A program made the translations under genes and the position numbers. The notes beneath the pieces were generated by a model. The model saw only the letters and a list, made by a program, of their open reading frames with translations, did not search any database and was not told the DNA's origin. A DNA stretch of 64,000 nt from Saturnia japonica. Lineage: Eukaryota > Arthropoda > Insecta > Lepidoptera > Saturniidae. Location of the stretch: the NCBI GenBank assembly GCA_033032175.1, contig JAVKPJ010000039.1, positions 55,858-119,857 of the forward strand. Reading direction: 5' to 3'. Below, one piece after another: positions 21,243 to 32,950 of this stretch; the first letter of the stretch is position 1, and every line of letters begins with the position of its first letter.

Positions 21243-22415
21243 TTCGATAACCAAGTCACGCCTCATGCCGAAATCCCACCTGCAGCAGTGCTCCCTCAGT
21301 TAGAAGCGGTCTCCCAACTGCAGAACGAGGTAGCAGCAGTAAAAGAACTCTCGAGGAAGCTGCTCGAGAAGCCTACCTGCAGACCCCCCCCTGAAGCCAG
21401 AACCATAGACCTTACCCCGCAGCTCCAGCCTATTAACGAGAAGCTGGAGATAATGTCCTCCAACATCAAGGACTTGAGGGAAAGACAGCCAATTAAGGAA
21501 ACGCCGGTGCCAAGTTTGGAGACAGAACTGTCCATGACAGAGGTCAAGGAGACCCTTGCAACCATAAAGGAGGGGGTCTCTAGTCTTGGCGCCGGTGAGG
21601 TAAACTCAAAGACCACTTATGCTAAGGTAGCAGCGAAACCGCAAGTTCAAAGAAGGCCCAATCACACCCTAATTGTCTCCTCAAGTAATCCGCAGGATAC
21701 AGGAGACAATCTTATAGATCACATAAGGGTGGCCCTGGATACAAGGAAAACAGGAGCAAAGATAGATCGGCTCAGGAAAGCCAGGAATCAGAAGGTGGTC
21801 CTTAGCTGCGGATCAGAGGACGATTTAAACCTAGTAAAATCCAGGCTTAAGCTCAGGGAGGGCCTCAATGCGGAAGTAGCAAAAACGACAAACCCACTCG
21901 TGGTCATTAAAGACGTAATGACATATCTTACGGATGATGACATCACTCAGAATCTGTTAGTACAAAACAGTCATCTTTTGCAGGAGTTACACGAAGACGA
22001 CAAAAAAATGCGGGTAAGATATCGAAGACGTGCAAGGAACCCTCTGCAGTGTCATCCGGTGCTCGAGGTCTCGCCAAAATTACACAAAACCTTCGTGGAC
22101 GCCGGGAGGGTCTATATCGGCCTTCAACGCCAACCAGTGTTGGACCACTCTCCTCTGGTGCAGTGCACCAAGTGTCTGGGCTTCGGGCATACTAAGACTG
22201 TATGTCGTGATGAGTCTCCGAGCTGCAGTCACTGTGGAGAGAAACACTCTTGGGAAAAGTGCCAATCCCGGAAGTACGGCGAGCCACCAAAATGTAAAAA
22301 CTGTATGGCAGAAAAGGCATCCCTTGCAGACCGGGCGCACAATGCATTTAGCGATGTGTGCCGGGAGCGCCACAAATGGGATGCGATAGCCAGATCAAGG
22401 GTAAACTATTGCTAA
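21243..22415 (+). CDS. ORF1 Gag-like protein, 5'-truncated (TH)
   Basis: The frame is open from the telomere junction at 21243, giving about 390 residues against 479-711 in the related elements, so the N-terminus is missing. The central domain (HTLIVSSSNPQDTGDN onward) and three zinc knuckles (CTKCLGFGHTKTVC, CSHCGEKHSWEKC, CKNC...H...C) are complete. It ends in SRVNYC with stop TAA at 22413-22415 inside the TTGCTAAGGGC junction. The codons before GTG at 21288 are also coding by alignment. Confidence 0.82.
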   Translation, partial: FDNQVTPHAEIPPAAVLPQLEAVSQLQNEVAAVKELSRKLLEKPTCRPPPEARTIDLTPQLQPINEKLEIMSSNIKDLRERQPIKETPVPSLETELSMTEVKETLATIKEGVSSLGAGEVNSKTTYAKVAAKPQVQRRPNHTLIVSSSNPQDTGDNLIDHIRVALDTRKTGAKIDRLRKARNQKVVLSCGSEDDLNLVKSRLKLREGLNAEVAKTTNPLVVIKDVMTYLTDDDITQNLLVQNSHLLQELHEDDKKMRVRYRRRARNPLQCHPVLEVSPKLHKTFVDAGRVYIGLQRQPVLDHSPLVQCTKCLGFGHTKTVCRDESPSCSHCGEKHSWEKCQSRKYGEPPKCKNCMAEKASLADRAHNAFSDVCRERHKWDAIARSRVNYC

Positions 22416-25400
22416 GGGCTCCTCTACCAACGTATGTTCGGTGCCCCGACAGGTGGAGGGCACATGTTTGCAGTTTATTCAGGCAAACCTTCAACGCTCC
22501 AAGACTGCGACCGCGGAGCTACATCAAGTAGCAAAGGATTTAGGAGTAGTGGTGGCCCTCGTTCAGGAACCCTATGTGGGGTCAACGGGCACCATGAAAG
22601 AGCATCCTGGAACGCGAGTAATTCAGTGTACCCTAAACCGTGATAAACCGGTTAAGGCTGCCGTCATCGTTTTCGGTGATCGTCTGGAGGTCATTCACGA
22701 CCCACAGTTGGTGACTGAGACGGAGGCGGCTGTCTTGCTGGTCGGGGGGGGGCTGAAACTTGGAGTGGTGTCAATCTACCTGGAGGGGAACAATGACATA
22801 GAGCCCTATTTAAATCGGATAAAAATAGTATGCGAGAAACTCGACACCGAACACCTCATAGTGGCAGGGGATGCGAATGCATGGAGCCACTGGTGGGGTA
22901 GTAGCTCGGAGGACGGTAGGGGTGCGGCGTACCATTCCTTCTTGGATGAAATGGGGATGGAGATCCTTAACACTGGGACTACTCCGACGTTTGAGGTACT
23001 CAGGGGGGACAGGATGCACAGAAGCTGCATAGATGTGACGGCTTGCAGTGAGTCCCTCCTGGGTAGGATTGAGGGGTGGAGAGTCGACCGAGAACTAACA
23101 ACTTCGGACCACAATTCGGTTGTATTTTCGCTTCGTCTGGAGAAGGCACTAACATCTTTGCCTTCAGTTTCCACGCGTAGGTACAACACGAAGAAAGCAA
23201 ATTGGTCGGATTTTGGTCGTCGCTTCTCTGCCCTATTGGAGGAAAACAACATCTCGATGTCCATTGGGAGATCCAAAACCCCAGAAGATCTTGAGGAAGC
23301 AATCGAAGCTTACACCGGTGCCATCCATGAGGCCTGCTCCACAACCATCCCGCGAGCAGGCCCATGGGAAGGAAATCCTGTTCCACCTTGGTGGAATAGG
23401 CACCTGGGTGACCTCAAGAAGGATGTCCTTAGGAGGAAACGAAGAATAAGAAATGCCGCGCCCATACGCAAACAACACGTTATAGACGAATACCTCCGAG
23501 CTAAACTGGAATACGCTGCGGAGGCCGGAAGAGCACAAACCGAAAGCTGGAAGGAGTTCTGTTCCACGCAGGAAAAAGAGAGCATGTGGGACAAAATCTA
23601 CAGGGTTATCAGGAAATCGTCAAAGAGGCAGGAGGACGTGCTCCTGAGAAACCAGGTAGGAGACACTCTGTCCCCTCTGCGGTCGGCGGAGCTCCTAGCC
23701 GGCTCATTCTACCCAGACGACTCGGAAGCGTCCGACGATCAGTACCACAGGAATCTCAGGCAAATGGTGGAAGATAGTCAACCCGGTATTTTCTCAGATG
23801 ACGACCCCCCTTAACAGCTGTGGAACTGGATACGGTGCTTAGGGCTCAAAACCCGAAAAAAGCACCGGGGCCAGATGGGTTGACCTCGGATATATGTACG
23901 GCGGCGATTGACTGCGATCGGGGATTGTTCTTGGAGCTAGCTAACAAGTGCTTGGCTTTGTCACATTTCCCGAGAGCATGGAAAGTCGCCCATGTCATAA
24001 TCCTTAGAAAACCGGGTAAGGAAGACTATACCAACCCTAAGTCCTACAGACCTATAGGCCTTCTGCCAGTCCTGGGAAAGATAGTGGAGAAGCTGCTCGT
24101 TGGTCGTATTCAGTGGCATATTATACCAGCCCTAAACCGTAGGCAATACGGTTTCATGCCGCAACGCAGCACCGAGGATGCCCTTTATGACCTAGTTGAC
24201 CATGTCAAGACAGAGCTTCAAGACAAAAAGTCAGTGCTCGTCATATCGCTAGACATAGAGGGGGCATTCGACAACGCATGGTGGCCAGCTCTACAATATC
24301 AACTACAGGAAAAGAGGATTCCTCGGAACCTGTATAAGCTGGTGGACTCCTACCTTAGAGACCGCAAGGTCACGGTTAATTATGCACGTGCAGCATACGA
24401 GAAGGGTACTTCCAAAGGGTGCGTCCAAGGTTCCATAAGTGGACCTACCTTTTGGAACATTATACTTGACCCGTTGCTGCAGTTAATCGCGAAGGAGGGG
24501 GTCCACGTTCAAGCTTTCGCTGACGACGTGGTTCTGGTGGTCTCTGGCCATAAGATTGGACCTATGGAGGTAACTGCAAACAACATCTTGCAGAGGGTGT
24601 CAGATTGGGGGACTCAGAATAAGTTGAGGTTTGCACCACACAAAACAAGTGCGATGGTGCTCACTAAAAAACTAAAAATTGATTCCCCCAACCTGTTCAT
24701 GAACGGCACCAAAATACATCTGGTGTCTGAAATAAAAATCCTAGGTCTAATCATCGATAACAAGCTGACCTTCAAGCAGCACGTGTCGACCATGTGTAGG
24801 AAGGCTGCCGATATTTATAAGCAGCTCGCATGTGCCGCGAAGGTTACTTGGGGTCTCAATGGCGAGATAGTAAGGACAATTTACGTCGCAGTGATAGAGC
24901 CCATCATGACGTATGCTGCAAGCGTATGGTTCGAAAAAGCGGGTTTAGTATATAACATCTCACAGTTTAACACTTTACAGAGGGGTTTCGCGCAAAAGGT
25001 TTGTAAGGCGTACCGCACTGTCTCCCTCACCTCAGCCCTCGCGTTGGCGGGCTTACTCCCCTTAGACCTGAGGATACAGGAGGCCGCAGCACTTTATTGT
25101 GCGAAGCGGGGTCTATCCCAGGACTTTATTCCACCGGGGACAAAGCTAGAGCAGCGAGTGAGCTACGTAGAGCGTCCACACCCATCCGAACTAATTAACA
25201 TCAAGTTCGATCTCCAGGAGGAACCAGATACCAGAACACCTTTCCTCAGCCAGACTACCGGCTCAAGATATTACACTGATGGTAGCAAGATAGAAGGTAA
25301 GGTAGGAGCTGCCGTCAGTTGTTGGAAAGGTGAAAGTGAGGTATTTTCCCTCAGATTCAGCTTGCACCAAGCTTGTACTGTGTTCCAGGCGGAACTTTAT

Positions 25401-26130
25401 GCGCTTTTTAGGGCTGTTCAAGTAATCAGGGACAGTAGGGAAACCGGGGCCTCAATCTGGAGTGATTCCAGATCAGCCCTGGACCTCTTAAGTAACCCGA
25501 TTCTAACACATCCCATACAGAAGGCCATATGGGGATGCCTGGAGGACATACGAGAGGCTGGAGCAGATATTCAGCTGTTTTGGTTGAGGGCACACGTCGG
25601 AACTGCCGGGAATGAGCGAGCGGACGAGCTCGTGAAATCGGCAGCGCTCAGTGACGCACCCCTAGACTACGACTTGGTCCCTGTGTCCTTTGTCAAGAGG
25701 AAGATCAGAGAAGAGTCGGTCCTGCGTTGGCAGGACCGGTATGACTCCTCCAGCACTGGTAGTATCACGAAGATCTTCCTCCCTAATATAGCCGACGCAT
25801 ATCGGCTGACGAGGAAGGTAAAGTGGTCTCCGACTCATGTGCAGATCTTGACGGGGCATGGGGGTTTGAGCGAATACCTCCACAGGTTCAAGCTGAAGGC
25901 GGATCCAGGATGTGAGTGTGATTCGCAGAAAAGGGAAACAGTGTGGCATCTACTTATTGATTGCCCAAGGTTCTCAGCCGCCAGATACGACCTTCAGTCG
26001 CAGCTGGATATGCCGCTGGAGCTGCCCAATATGCACGTTTTGCTGGCGGAGCAGTCCAGTAGGCAGCCTTTACTAGCTTTCGCGGAGAAGATCTTCCGTG
26101 TGGCGGCAGTGAGAAACAAAACTATAACAC
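22414..26130 (+). pseudogene. ORF2 LINE part: endonuclease, RT, RNase H and finger (TH)
   Basis: The endonuclease starts at FIQANLQRSK (about 22480) with QEPYVGS, AGDANAW and SDHN. One break sits in the C6 run near 23805-23810, where the first frame stops at 23814; the rest continues in another frame from there. RT motifs: KAPGPDG, YRPIGLLPV, LDIEGAFDNAWW, CVQGSISGP and catalytic FADD (near 24519). RNase H: YTDGSK, FQAELYAL, SDSRSAL, HVGTAGNERADEL. A CX1C...H...C finger follows HGGLSEYL (about 25855-25970). ORF2 lies +1 to ORF1 and has no ATG before the endonuclease. Except for one C-run indel the replicase is intact. Confidence 0.85.
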
Positions 26131-27480
26131 CTACAACACCAACAACATCAGCAGACCCCCAAAACACTACATACACACTGGCCAACGATCCGGACCCGGT
26201 ATTGCAGCCCCAATTGGCCCGCACCATGACAATAGATCATCTGTTGTCTAGTGGGCAGAGAGGGGAATCTGGGATAAGAGTTCGGGGGGTGGCCCTCTTC
26301 ATGGATAACAATTATGAATCGTTGGGCATAAGTTTCTGCCTTGTAGGAACTCGGAGCCACATTGCGATTTCGCCCGGTCTATCCAAAATACTGAACGGTA
26401 GTACAGAAAGAACGGCGATGAGGCGTAAGATCTATGACGCCCTGCCGACAACGGTGGTGTTGGGAACCTCGTGCAAATTGGTGCGGACCAAAAATAAGGT
26501 CATAGCGCTGCTAGCATGGGGAACCAGGACGCCATTCGCGCAGGCATGCTCATTGCTGTCCCGTATTAGTGAGGAGGGATCGGTTGAGGAAACTACACCT
26601 CGCAGAATTAGCATAGATGCAATGGTGGTCGAGTACGAGAAGGGCAGGGTGGCAGACCTTTTGGGATGCGTGCTAGCCTCTAAACTCCACGAGGTTGTCG
26701 TGTACGAGGCCAGGGGTGCAAACCTTGGGTTCTTGGTGCGCGATAAACCAAAAAGGGAGTCTGCCATCTCCGATCCCATTGCTGGGCTAAGTGGAGCCGA
26801 GCGACTGCAGCTAAAGGTAGCAGCCGGAAAAGAAGCCGCTAGAACAGCTATAGGCGACAGTCCAGAGAGAGGACCATCTTTGACCATTACACAGACTTTA
26901 ATAACCCAGACACACACAACACAATATAACCCACAACAAGCCGCCATTGACCGCTTTCGAAAGAGAGTTCCAACAGTGAGACCGGACCCACAACCGAAGA
27001 GAACCAGAGTTGGTATGGGACAGGTGACTGCGCCAGTTCAGATCCCGATTGCGGGGCCACTGGACCATATGGAGAACGCGATCCTCGAGTTTAAGGCAAT
27101 CCTGGAGGCCACGATAAAAGTCAACACATTGACTTGTAAGAAGATCCTAGAAGACTATCATCTGGGTATCGTGGCTTCAATGGAGGCGAGACTTGAGGAA
27201 GCAGAAGCTGCCATCTACAACAACGATACTGCCCAGACACTCGCAGGAAAGATGTCGGGCAGCTACATGGCAGCTTTTAACTCCACAAGTGGCTTCGTTT
27301 TGCGGGAAGAGGACGATTCGCAGGAACCAGATCCAAAGCTGAGGTTCCAGACCCCCCCCAACGATCCTATTGTCGTGGTGGCCCGGTGCACCAAGATCAT
27401 GTTGGATGACAGGATTATCGAGAAGGTGAAAGCCGTCTCGAGGGTCTTGACTCCTACAATGTGCACTGAGGCAATACCAA
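26131..27480 (+). CDS. Unrecognised ~450-residue region between LINE finger and helicase (TH)
   Basis: It is read in the same frame as the RT and helicase start. It begins with a Thr-rich stretch, then an apparently globular block (about 26220-26740, hydrophobic strand-like segments such as GISFCLVGT and HEVVVYEARG), then a Thr/Gln-rich linker (about 26880-26990) and a helical segment (27050-27210). I recognise no family. It may be more of the acquired virus-like protein, or a separate acquisition. Its long open frame argues that it was coding when the element was active. Confidence 0.6.
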
Positions 27481-28397
27481 CGATTGAGTGGACAAATGGG
27501 GTCCCAGGTTGCGGGAAGACGACGTGGCTGGTGAGGAACTTCGATGTGGAGAGAGACGCAGTGGCGACCACCACAACTGAGGCAGCTAAAGATCTTCAGG
27601 AGAAACTGGTGCAGACGCACGGCAGTAAAGCCGAAAAAAAGAGCGCGCACCATGGCTTCCATCCTCGTGAATGGTTTTAGAGAGTCCGATAAACGTTCGC
27701 GGTTAATAGTGGACGAGGCTCTTATGAACCATTTCGGGGCGATCCTGACTGCTGCCCGGCTGGCGGGGGCGAGCGAAATCCTACTCATTGGAGACTTCAA
27801 CCAGCTACCGTACATTGACCGGGAGAATCTCTTCGAAATGTCTTACTGCCGACCAACTGCAGTCGCCGAGATTACTAACCAGCTTTTATGCACTCATAGG
27901 AACCCCAAAGACGTGGCATATGCTCTCAGTGAGGTCTACGACGGCATATATTCATCGAAACCGATAGTGCGATCCTTGAAACTCGGGGGCTACTCGGGTA
28001 CGCTGATTCCCTCAAACCCCCCCGACACTCTCTATCTGGTTCACACCCAGGCAGAGAAAAAAGCCCTAATTGAAAAGGCTACGGGAGTGGGGAGGGGTCG
28101 CGGGTCCTGACGATCCATGAGTCCCAGGGATTGACCTTTAAATCGGTGGTGATCCTCCAAACGAAGGGAAGGACTTTACAGATTCACGATAGTGTGTCCC
28201 ATGCTATCGTGGCTGTTTCGAGACACACGGACACCTGTGTGTATTATACCGACGTGGCTGACGACGCAATAGGCCGTTTTATCCAAAGGGCGGTGAGTGC
28301 TTCGGCGGGGGACATTGTGGATTACAACCTTAAGATGGCCATGAAAAATAACGACCAGAAGGCCATACTGGCTTTAATTGCCCAAACTTCTCCCTAG
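27481..28397 (+). pseudogene. Virus-like SF1 helicase domain, broken frame (TH)
   Basis: An NTPase/helicase of the SF1 type found in plus-strand RNA virus replicases. Motifs in order: Walker A GVPGCGKTTW (27498-27527), Walker B LIVDEA (about 27702-27719), GDFNQLPY (about 27790-27813), HESQGLTF (near 28116-28139) and VAVSRHT (near 28209-28229). Two frame breaks are visible: one in the A-run region near 27635-27650 and one in the G-rich stretch near 28085-28103; the last segment ends at TAG 28395-28397. The C-terminal position on a LINE ORF2 matches the reported insect R1 LINEs with tobamovirus-like helicases. Its role in the LINE is unknown. Confidence 0.82.
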
Positions 28398-28550
28398 GGT
28401 AATTAGCGGGCACGGTTATGGTTGTGCCCCAGCTTGTGTGGTCTTTTTCCTTTTATAAATTAATATTTTCTTAAATATTGTGTTTCTTTTGTAAGTTTGT
28501 AACTAATATTAAATTAATTGAAAAAAAAAACCGTGTTCAATAACATTGAT

Positions 28551-28586
<36 letters not shown>

Positions 28587-28794
28587 ATATATATATATAT
28601 AGAATTAGTAATTATTAACCTAATCATATAAATTCTCACTTAGTTGTTAGTACGCTGCTGCAAGCACAATGCAGCTGTTTTTATATTGTAATTGTTTAAC
28701 GCAAATCACTAAATTAAAAGTTCCAACATAAAAAAAGGTGTGGACCAAGAGTCTACAGAAAATTGATTTTTATTTAAAAAAAAAAAAAAAAAAA
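28398..28794 (+). other. 3'UTR and polyA tail of TH
   Basis: About 400 bases, AT-rich, with an internal A-run (about 28555-28584) followed by (TA)n, then a terminal polyA (28776-28794) joined to CCTAACC. The internal A-run could be the tail of an older end. Confidence 0.7.
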
Positions 28795-28803
28795 CCTAAC
28801 CTA

Positions 28804-31071
28804 GTCCCACTCGAGCTCTGGCTAACGCCGGACGCACGCCCGATCGTTCCGCGCCGTTTTAGAGTGAAAAAAGTGGAAATTGTGCATTTTTCTGTGATAA
28901 ATACAAGTGTGATACATCAAAAAACGCGTCACAACACCAGTAACAAAGTGTAGTACTCAGTTTTTGGATAACTCAAAAAACCAGTGAGTAATTCACAAAA
29001 AACCAAAATTTAGAAACTTTGACCGCATGCGCTGTCAGATTAAGATCGATGACACTACCGTTTTAAATTGTGAAAAGGTGAAGAAAAATATTACCTAACA
29101 TCTAACGGAAGTTTCGGATTTTTAGCATGGGTAAAACTCAAACTATAACAAATATAAAAAATCATAAAAAGTGAAGTTTAGTCCCTAGGGAACCTGTTCC
29201 CAAGGTGCGTTTGAAACCGTAGAAATAAAAAATCTAACAAATATAAAACTCTTAATAAACCGTTTTGAATTTTAACAAAACCAGTGTTACAAATCCAGGA
29301 TTAGTGTCCTACAGGAACAAAAGTGATACCAAATTTTAGAGGATTGAAGTGACTATCCGAAGAGGTGGGTGAAAAGTGCACTAATTTTTAGGAACTATTT
29401 TAAAACATCAAAAAAACAACTTTTCAAAAATTTTAACTTTAAATAATTTAGAAACTAGACATTTTAAAAATTGAAATTTTATAACATTAATAACATCTTA
29501 GTGGCTACTATTTTTAATAAAAAATTTAGATTTTTTAAATATATACTTTAGGAGAAATTAAAATTTATAATTTTTAACAACAAAAAACAGTGTTAACCCT
29601 GGCAAGTGCGTACATGGAATGGTGCTAGTTTTGTGGGCAAACTAATCCACTATCGCATGGACTTTTCTCCAGGAAGCTACGACGTCAGGATCCAGAGATA
29701 TTTAGAAATATATACTCAATTTTGGACAAAAATATAAGGAATGTGAACATTACATAATAGTTATACCGTGGGAAACCAGAAACTTAAAGTTTACGGCCCG
29801 CAACAAATAATTATTAAAATAAATATTAAATTAGACAAGTACCTGACTAGATTAAAAAATTTATATAATAATTATATTAGGATAAAATAGTAGCTAGATT
29901 ATTAATAAATATTGACATAAATAAATAATAAATAGAATAAATAAATTAAAAAATATATAAATAGATAATAATAATAAATAGTAGCTTAAAAAGCAGTTTA
30001 TTATTGTAAATATATTCACATTAAATTAAATAAGACAAAGTTATAATATAAAAATAATATAATAATAATAAAAACATTGCGACCCCCGATTGGGATGTGC
30101 GGCGGCCTGTGGTGGTGTAAAGATTGTAACGGTTAATAACAAACGGTTGATACAAGAACAATTAACCATTTAGTGTTGGGTCAGTTTAACCACGAACTTT
30201 ACATTAACCAGAACGACATCAAGGGGCGGTTACCTTTCGCAGTGTGGGAGGAGCCACATTGGAGGCGGAGCTTGGGCTCGGACATAGCCCCACCCAAGGC
30301 CACACCCCCACCTACCCCCCCCCCAACCCTCCTCCCCCTCCCAATCCCACCCCTCCCCCCCAGCACTTTCGTGGGGAACACATTTACGTCCCCCCCCTCG
30401 ACGCGGGGGAATTTCCCCGCAGCCAATAACTCGGCCATCTTTCATCGCAGAGACCCCAGAGTGGTGTCTAATGAAAGAGGGCCTTGAGTAGCACAAATTG
30501 GCTCCAACAGCACAGAAGTGGAAAAGTGGAGCAGCCGGGAGAGAGGGTCAATAGATGTACGTGGACGACTCGCCATAGCCAAGTATATTTAGTGGGACTT
30601 AATTTTAAGTATTATTTTTAAGTTTTATTTTAAATTTTAAAAATTTATAAGAGTTACCAGCTCAAATTTTAAACACATGCTTCGACACATTTAAAGAGTA
30701 ACTACCAATAGATAATAGGTAACCACATTTCATTTCTTGACATCTCTCGAGGGTGTTAGGTCTTTATTAATTCTTTACTTTTTACTATACATTAAAAATT
30801 ACTTTCTGTTTCCTTTTCAACTAACACTAACATAGGCTAAGTGACTATTTACTAACAATACTAACACATAGTAGGGAACCCTCGAGGGATTATTAGCTTA
30901 GACATATTTGACATTATATTTTAACAAATCAAATTTTGACAATTATTTTTAGACTTGTTTTTATCTTGTTATTAATTTATTAAATTTATTAGACATTTTA
31001 CTTTTTGACATAAATATATATATACAGGTAATACTATACAACCACTTCAGCTATGGAAAAACAAATCAAAA
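28804..31071 (+). mobile_element. TC1: 5'UTR plus six ORF1 codons of a TC-type element
   Basis: It starts right after CCTAACCTA and runs 2.25 kb through AT-rich leader to an ATG at 31053 followed by five more codons of TC ORF1, where it switches without polyA or telomere repeat into TB. From 29948 on it is near-identical to TC2 36874 onward; the first 1.1 kb is absent from TC2. A C-rich tract (30303-30362) and an inverted repeat GCGGGGGAATTTCCCCGC (about 30405-30422) are the main structures. I see no gene in it. Confidence 0.75.
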
Positions 31072-31441
31072 AGACGTCGCCAACAATTGACATTTGACAT
31101 TTCAATTATTTGACATTTTTATTTTTAATATAATATTATTTCTATTATACACATCTGTAGCTAGTAAGTCGCCCTATTGCGACAGTATATTAGTTCGTAG
31201 TTATTACTTAAGTTTAAGATTAATCTAGTGTAATTTATATCCATGATATTAGTATAAGGCTGGTTAGAGTCAGCATAAGCCACTGACGACCTACTGACTA
31301 TTATAACCAGCAGAGAGGGACCATTGCTATATCTGGCCCTACCAACAAATTTAGTGACCATATCTATCTGGATTCTTCTGATCCAGATAGTCAGTTGTAG
31401 TACCTCTATATTTTATAAATCTGACAAATCCCTCCAGAAAA
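31072..31441 (+). promoter_or_regulatory. 5'UTR of TB
   Basis: It opens with repeated TTGACATT motifs, has one copy of the TAAGTCGCC-TATTGCG block (about 31166), the CAGCAGAGAGGG motif shared with TA, and the hairpin at 31364. It is shorter at its 5' side than the TA leader and has no monomers. Confidence 0.65.
31364..31390 (+). other. Conserved 5'UTR hairpin (TB copy, covarying)
   Basis: The stem CTATCTGGAT/ATCCAGATAG has a 7-base loop. Against TA, pair 3 went G-C to A-T and pair 9 went T-A to A-T, both sides changing together. Confidence 0.65.
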
Positions 31442-32950
31442 ATGATTAGGACACCCACCAAAGAAGGAACCACCACCTCACCCTTGAAATCGCCCGAAGT
31501 TCAGTCAGCTCAAACGAGAGCTTCTTCGGCCGAAACCAGCGTTAGGAGGAGTATTGGGGAATGGGAGGCCGGCAAATTTGAGTTGTCGGTACCCAAGCCC
31601 CAAAAGGCCATCCGACGTAGCCCACAAATCGGAAAGGAGCAGACTGAAGGGCAAAAACATGTAGAGACGGTAACGACCAGGACCGTCGCAAAACCTGTTG
31701 GCTCACAAACTGGCGGTGACAGATATAAGGACCGTCTAACGGAAGCGAGAGCTTGCGTTCAAAAAGCAAGCATTAACTTGGGTAACTCGCGCAATATTAA
31801 GACGGAAATAAAAAAGGAGGTACAGAGTGCAGTTGATCGCCTCTTCCAATTAGTAAAAGAGGCTGAAGCCAGTGCCAAAGAAGGCAACAAAGGGAAAGGC
31901 ACAGGAAAGGTATCTCCGCCTAAACAAACCAGGGAGCAGGGGACCGCGACAGACCGTGATCTGACCGACATAAAAACCCAGGAGGCCGAAAAACCCAAAC
32001 AGAAGGATGGTCTTGTCGATGGCCTACTCGAGAGGCTCAAGGTTCATGAAACCCTCATTGAGGAGAACAATAAAAATATACTTGACCTCAAGGGGGCCAT
32101 CGAGGCCCACAAAGCCGATCTCTGGGAAGGCAGGGCGACCTACGCGGGTGTGGTTGCCGGAGATAGTACAGGAGTAAAGGCCCAAGTGAGGCAGGCGCTA
32201 CACTCGGTGGTCGTCACGGCCGAAGGAGATCGGCAGACGGGTGACGAAGTCCTGGAGAAAGTCAGAACGGCCCTCAACGCCAAGGACGGGGGCGTTGAGA
32301 TAGAAAGGGTGAGGAAGGCCAGAGACAGCAAAATTATTATAGGGTGTCGCACACATGCGGATAGAGAGGTTGTGAAAAAAAGACTGGAACGCGGAAGCGG
32401 GAATTTAAGGGTGGAGAACATGCAGAACAAAAACCTGCTGGTGATGATCTCCGGGGTACTGAGGAGCCATACGGACGTCGAAGTCTGCGGCGCCCTCAGA
32501 AGTCAAAACCGGAGAGTCTTCAGCGAGCTTGAAGACAGCGAGGCCACAATGGAGGTGGCCTACAGGATTGCGGGACGCAACCCGCTCACCAATCGGGTGG
32601 TGTTAAGAGTGGCTCCGAAATTGTGGAGGAGACTCATAGACACCGCCCGGGTAAAGGTGGACCTCCAGACCCTGCCAGTCGAGGACAAGTCTCCGTTGGC
32701 ACAGTGCTCGAGGTGCCTGGGATACGGGCACGGGAGGAGACTATGCACGGAGACAATAGACAAGTGTAGTCATTGTGCCGGTCCGCATATGAAGTCCGAG
32801 TGCCCAGAGTACGCGGCTGGAGCGCCGCCCCGTTGCTGTAACTGCATGAAGGCCAGGAAGCAGGACGCTGGCCATAACGCGTTCAGCAGCGAGTGCACAG
32901 TGCGCAGAAGGTGGGATGCGCTAGCGCGGGCGTCAGTCGCCTATTGCTAA
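31442..32950 (+). CDS. ORF1 Gag-like zinc-knuckle protein (TB)
   Basis: A 502-residue Gag-like protein from the ATG at 31442. It has an Arg/Lys/Thr-rich head, a helical region (around 100-135) and a Gly/Lys linker. The conserved central domain starts at LHSVVVTAEGD. Three zinc knuckles near the C-terminus (CSRCLGYGHGRRLC, CSHCAGPHMKSEC, then CCNC...H...C) end with ARASVAYC. It is closest to TA ORF1 (both have NAKDGGVEIERVRKA). The stop lies in the TTGCTAAGGGC junction with ORF2 in the +1 frame. Confidence 0.9.
   Translation: MIRTPTKEGTTTSPLKSPEVQSAQTRASSAETSVRRSIGEWEAGKFELSVPKPQKAIRRSPQIGKEQTEGQKHVETVTTRTVAKPVGSQTGGDRYKDRLTEARACVQKASINLGNSRNIKTEIKKEVQSAVDRLFQLVKEAEASAKEGNKGKGTGKVSPPKQTREQGTATDRDLTDIKTQEAEKPKQKDGLVDGLLERLKVHETLIEENNKNILDLKGAIEAHKADLWEGRATYAGVVAGDSTGVKAQVRQALHSVVVTAEGDRQTGDEVLEKVRTALNAKDGGVEIERVRKARDSKIIIGCRTHADREVVKKRLERGSGNLRVENMQNKNLLVMISGVLRSHTDVEVCGALRSQNRRVFSELEDSEATMEVAYRIAGRNPLTNRVVLRVAPKLWRRLIDTARVKVDLQTLPVEDKSPLAQCSRCLGYGHGRRLCTETIDKCSHCAGPHMKSECPEYAAGAPPRCCNCMKARKQDAGHNAFSSECTVRRRWDALARASVAYC

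Larger units (their letters stand above)
21242..28794 (+). mobile_element. TH: 5'-truncated group I LINE with a virus-like helicase domain
   Basis: Inserted in CCTAA with its ORF1 N-terminus and 5'UTR missing (5' truncation), followed by ORF1, a long ORF2 and a 3'UTR ending in polyA (28776-28794) joined to CCTAACCTAG. The ORF2 continues past the usual end of such LINEs with about 450 residues of unknown sequence and an SF1 helicase. R1-clade LINEs with a C-terminal tobamovirus-like SF1 helicase have been described in insects (recalled: Lazareva and colleagues, 2015). Confidence 0.85.

Noticed and set aside
30173..30487. Proline-rich 104-residue frame in TC1 and TC2 leaders (also 37099-37413)
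   Set aside because: Starts only at GTG/TTG, depends on a C-rich tract whose length differs between copies, and the opposite strand is equally open.
28804..31052. A host gene in the AT-rich stretch
   Set aside because: Half of it is duplicated upstream of TC2 ORF1 and it ends in the TC ORF1 start, so it is an element leader.
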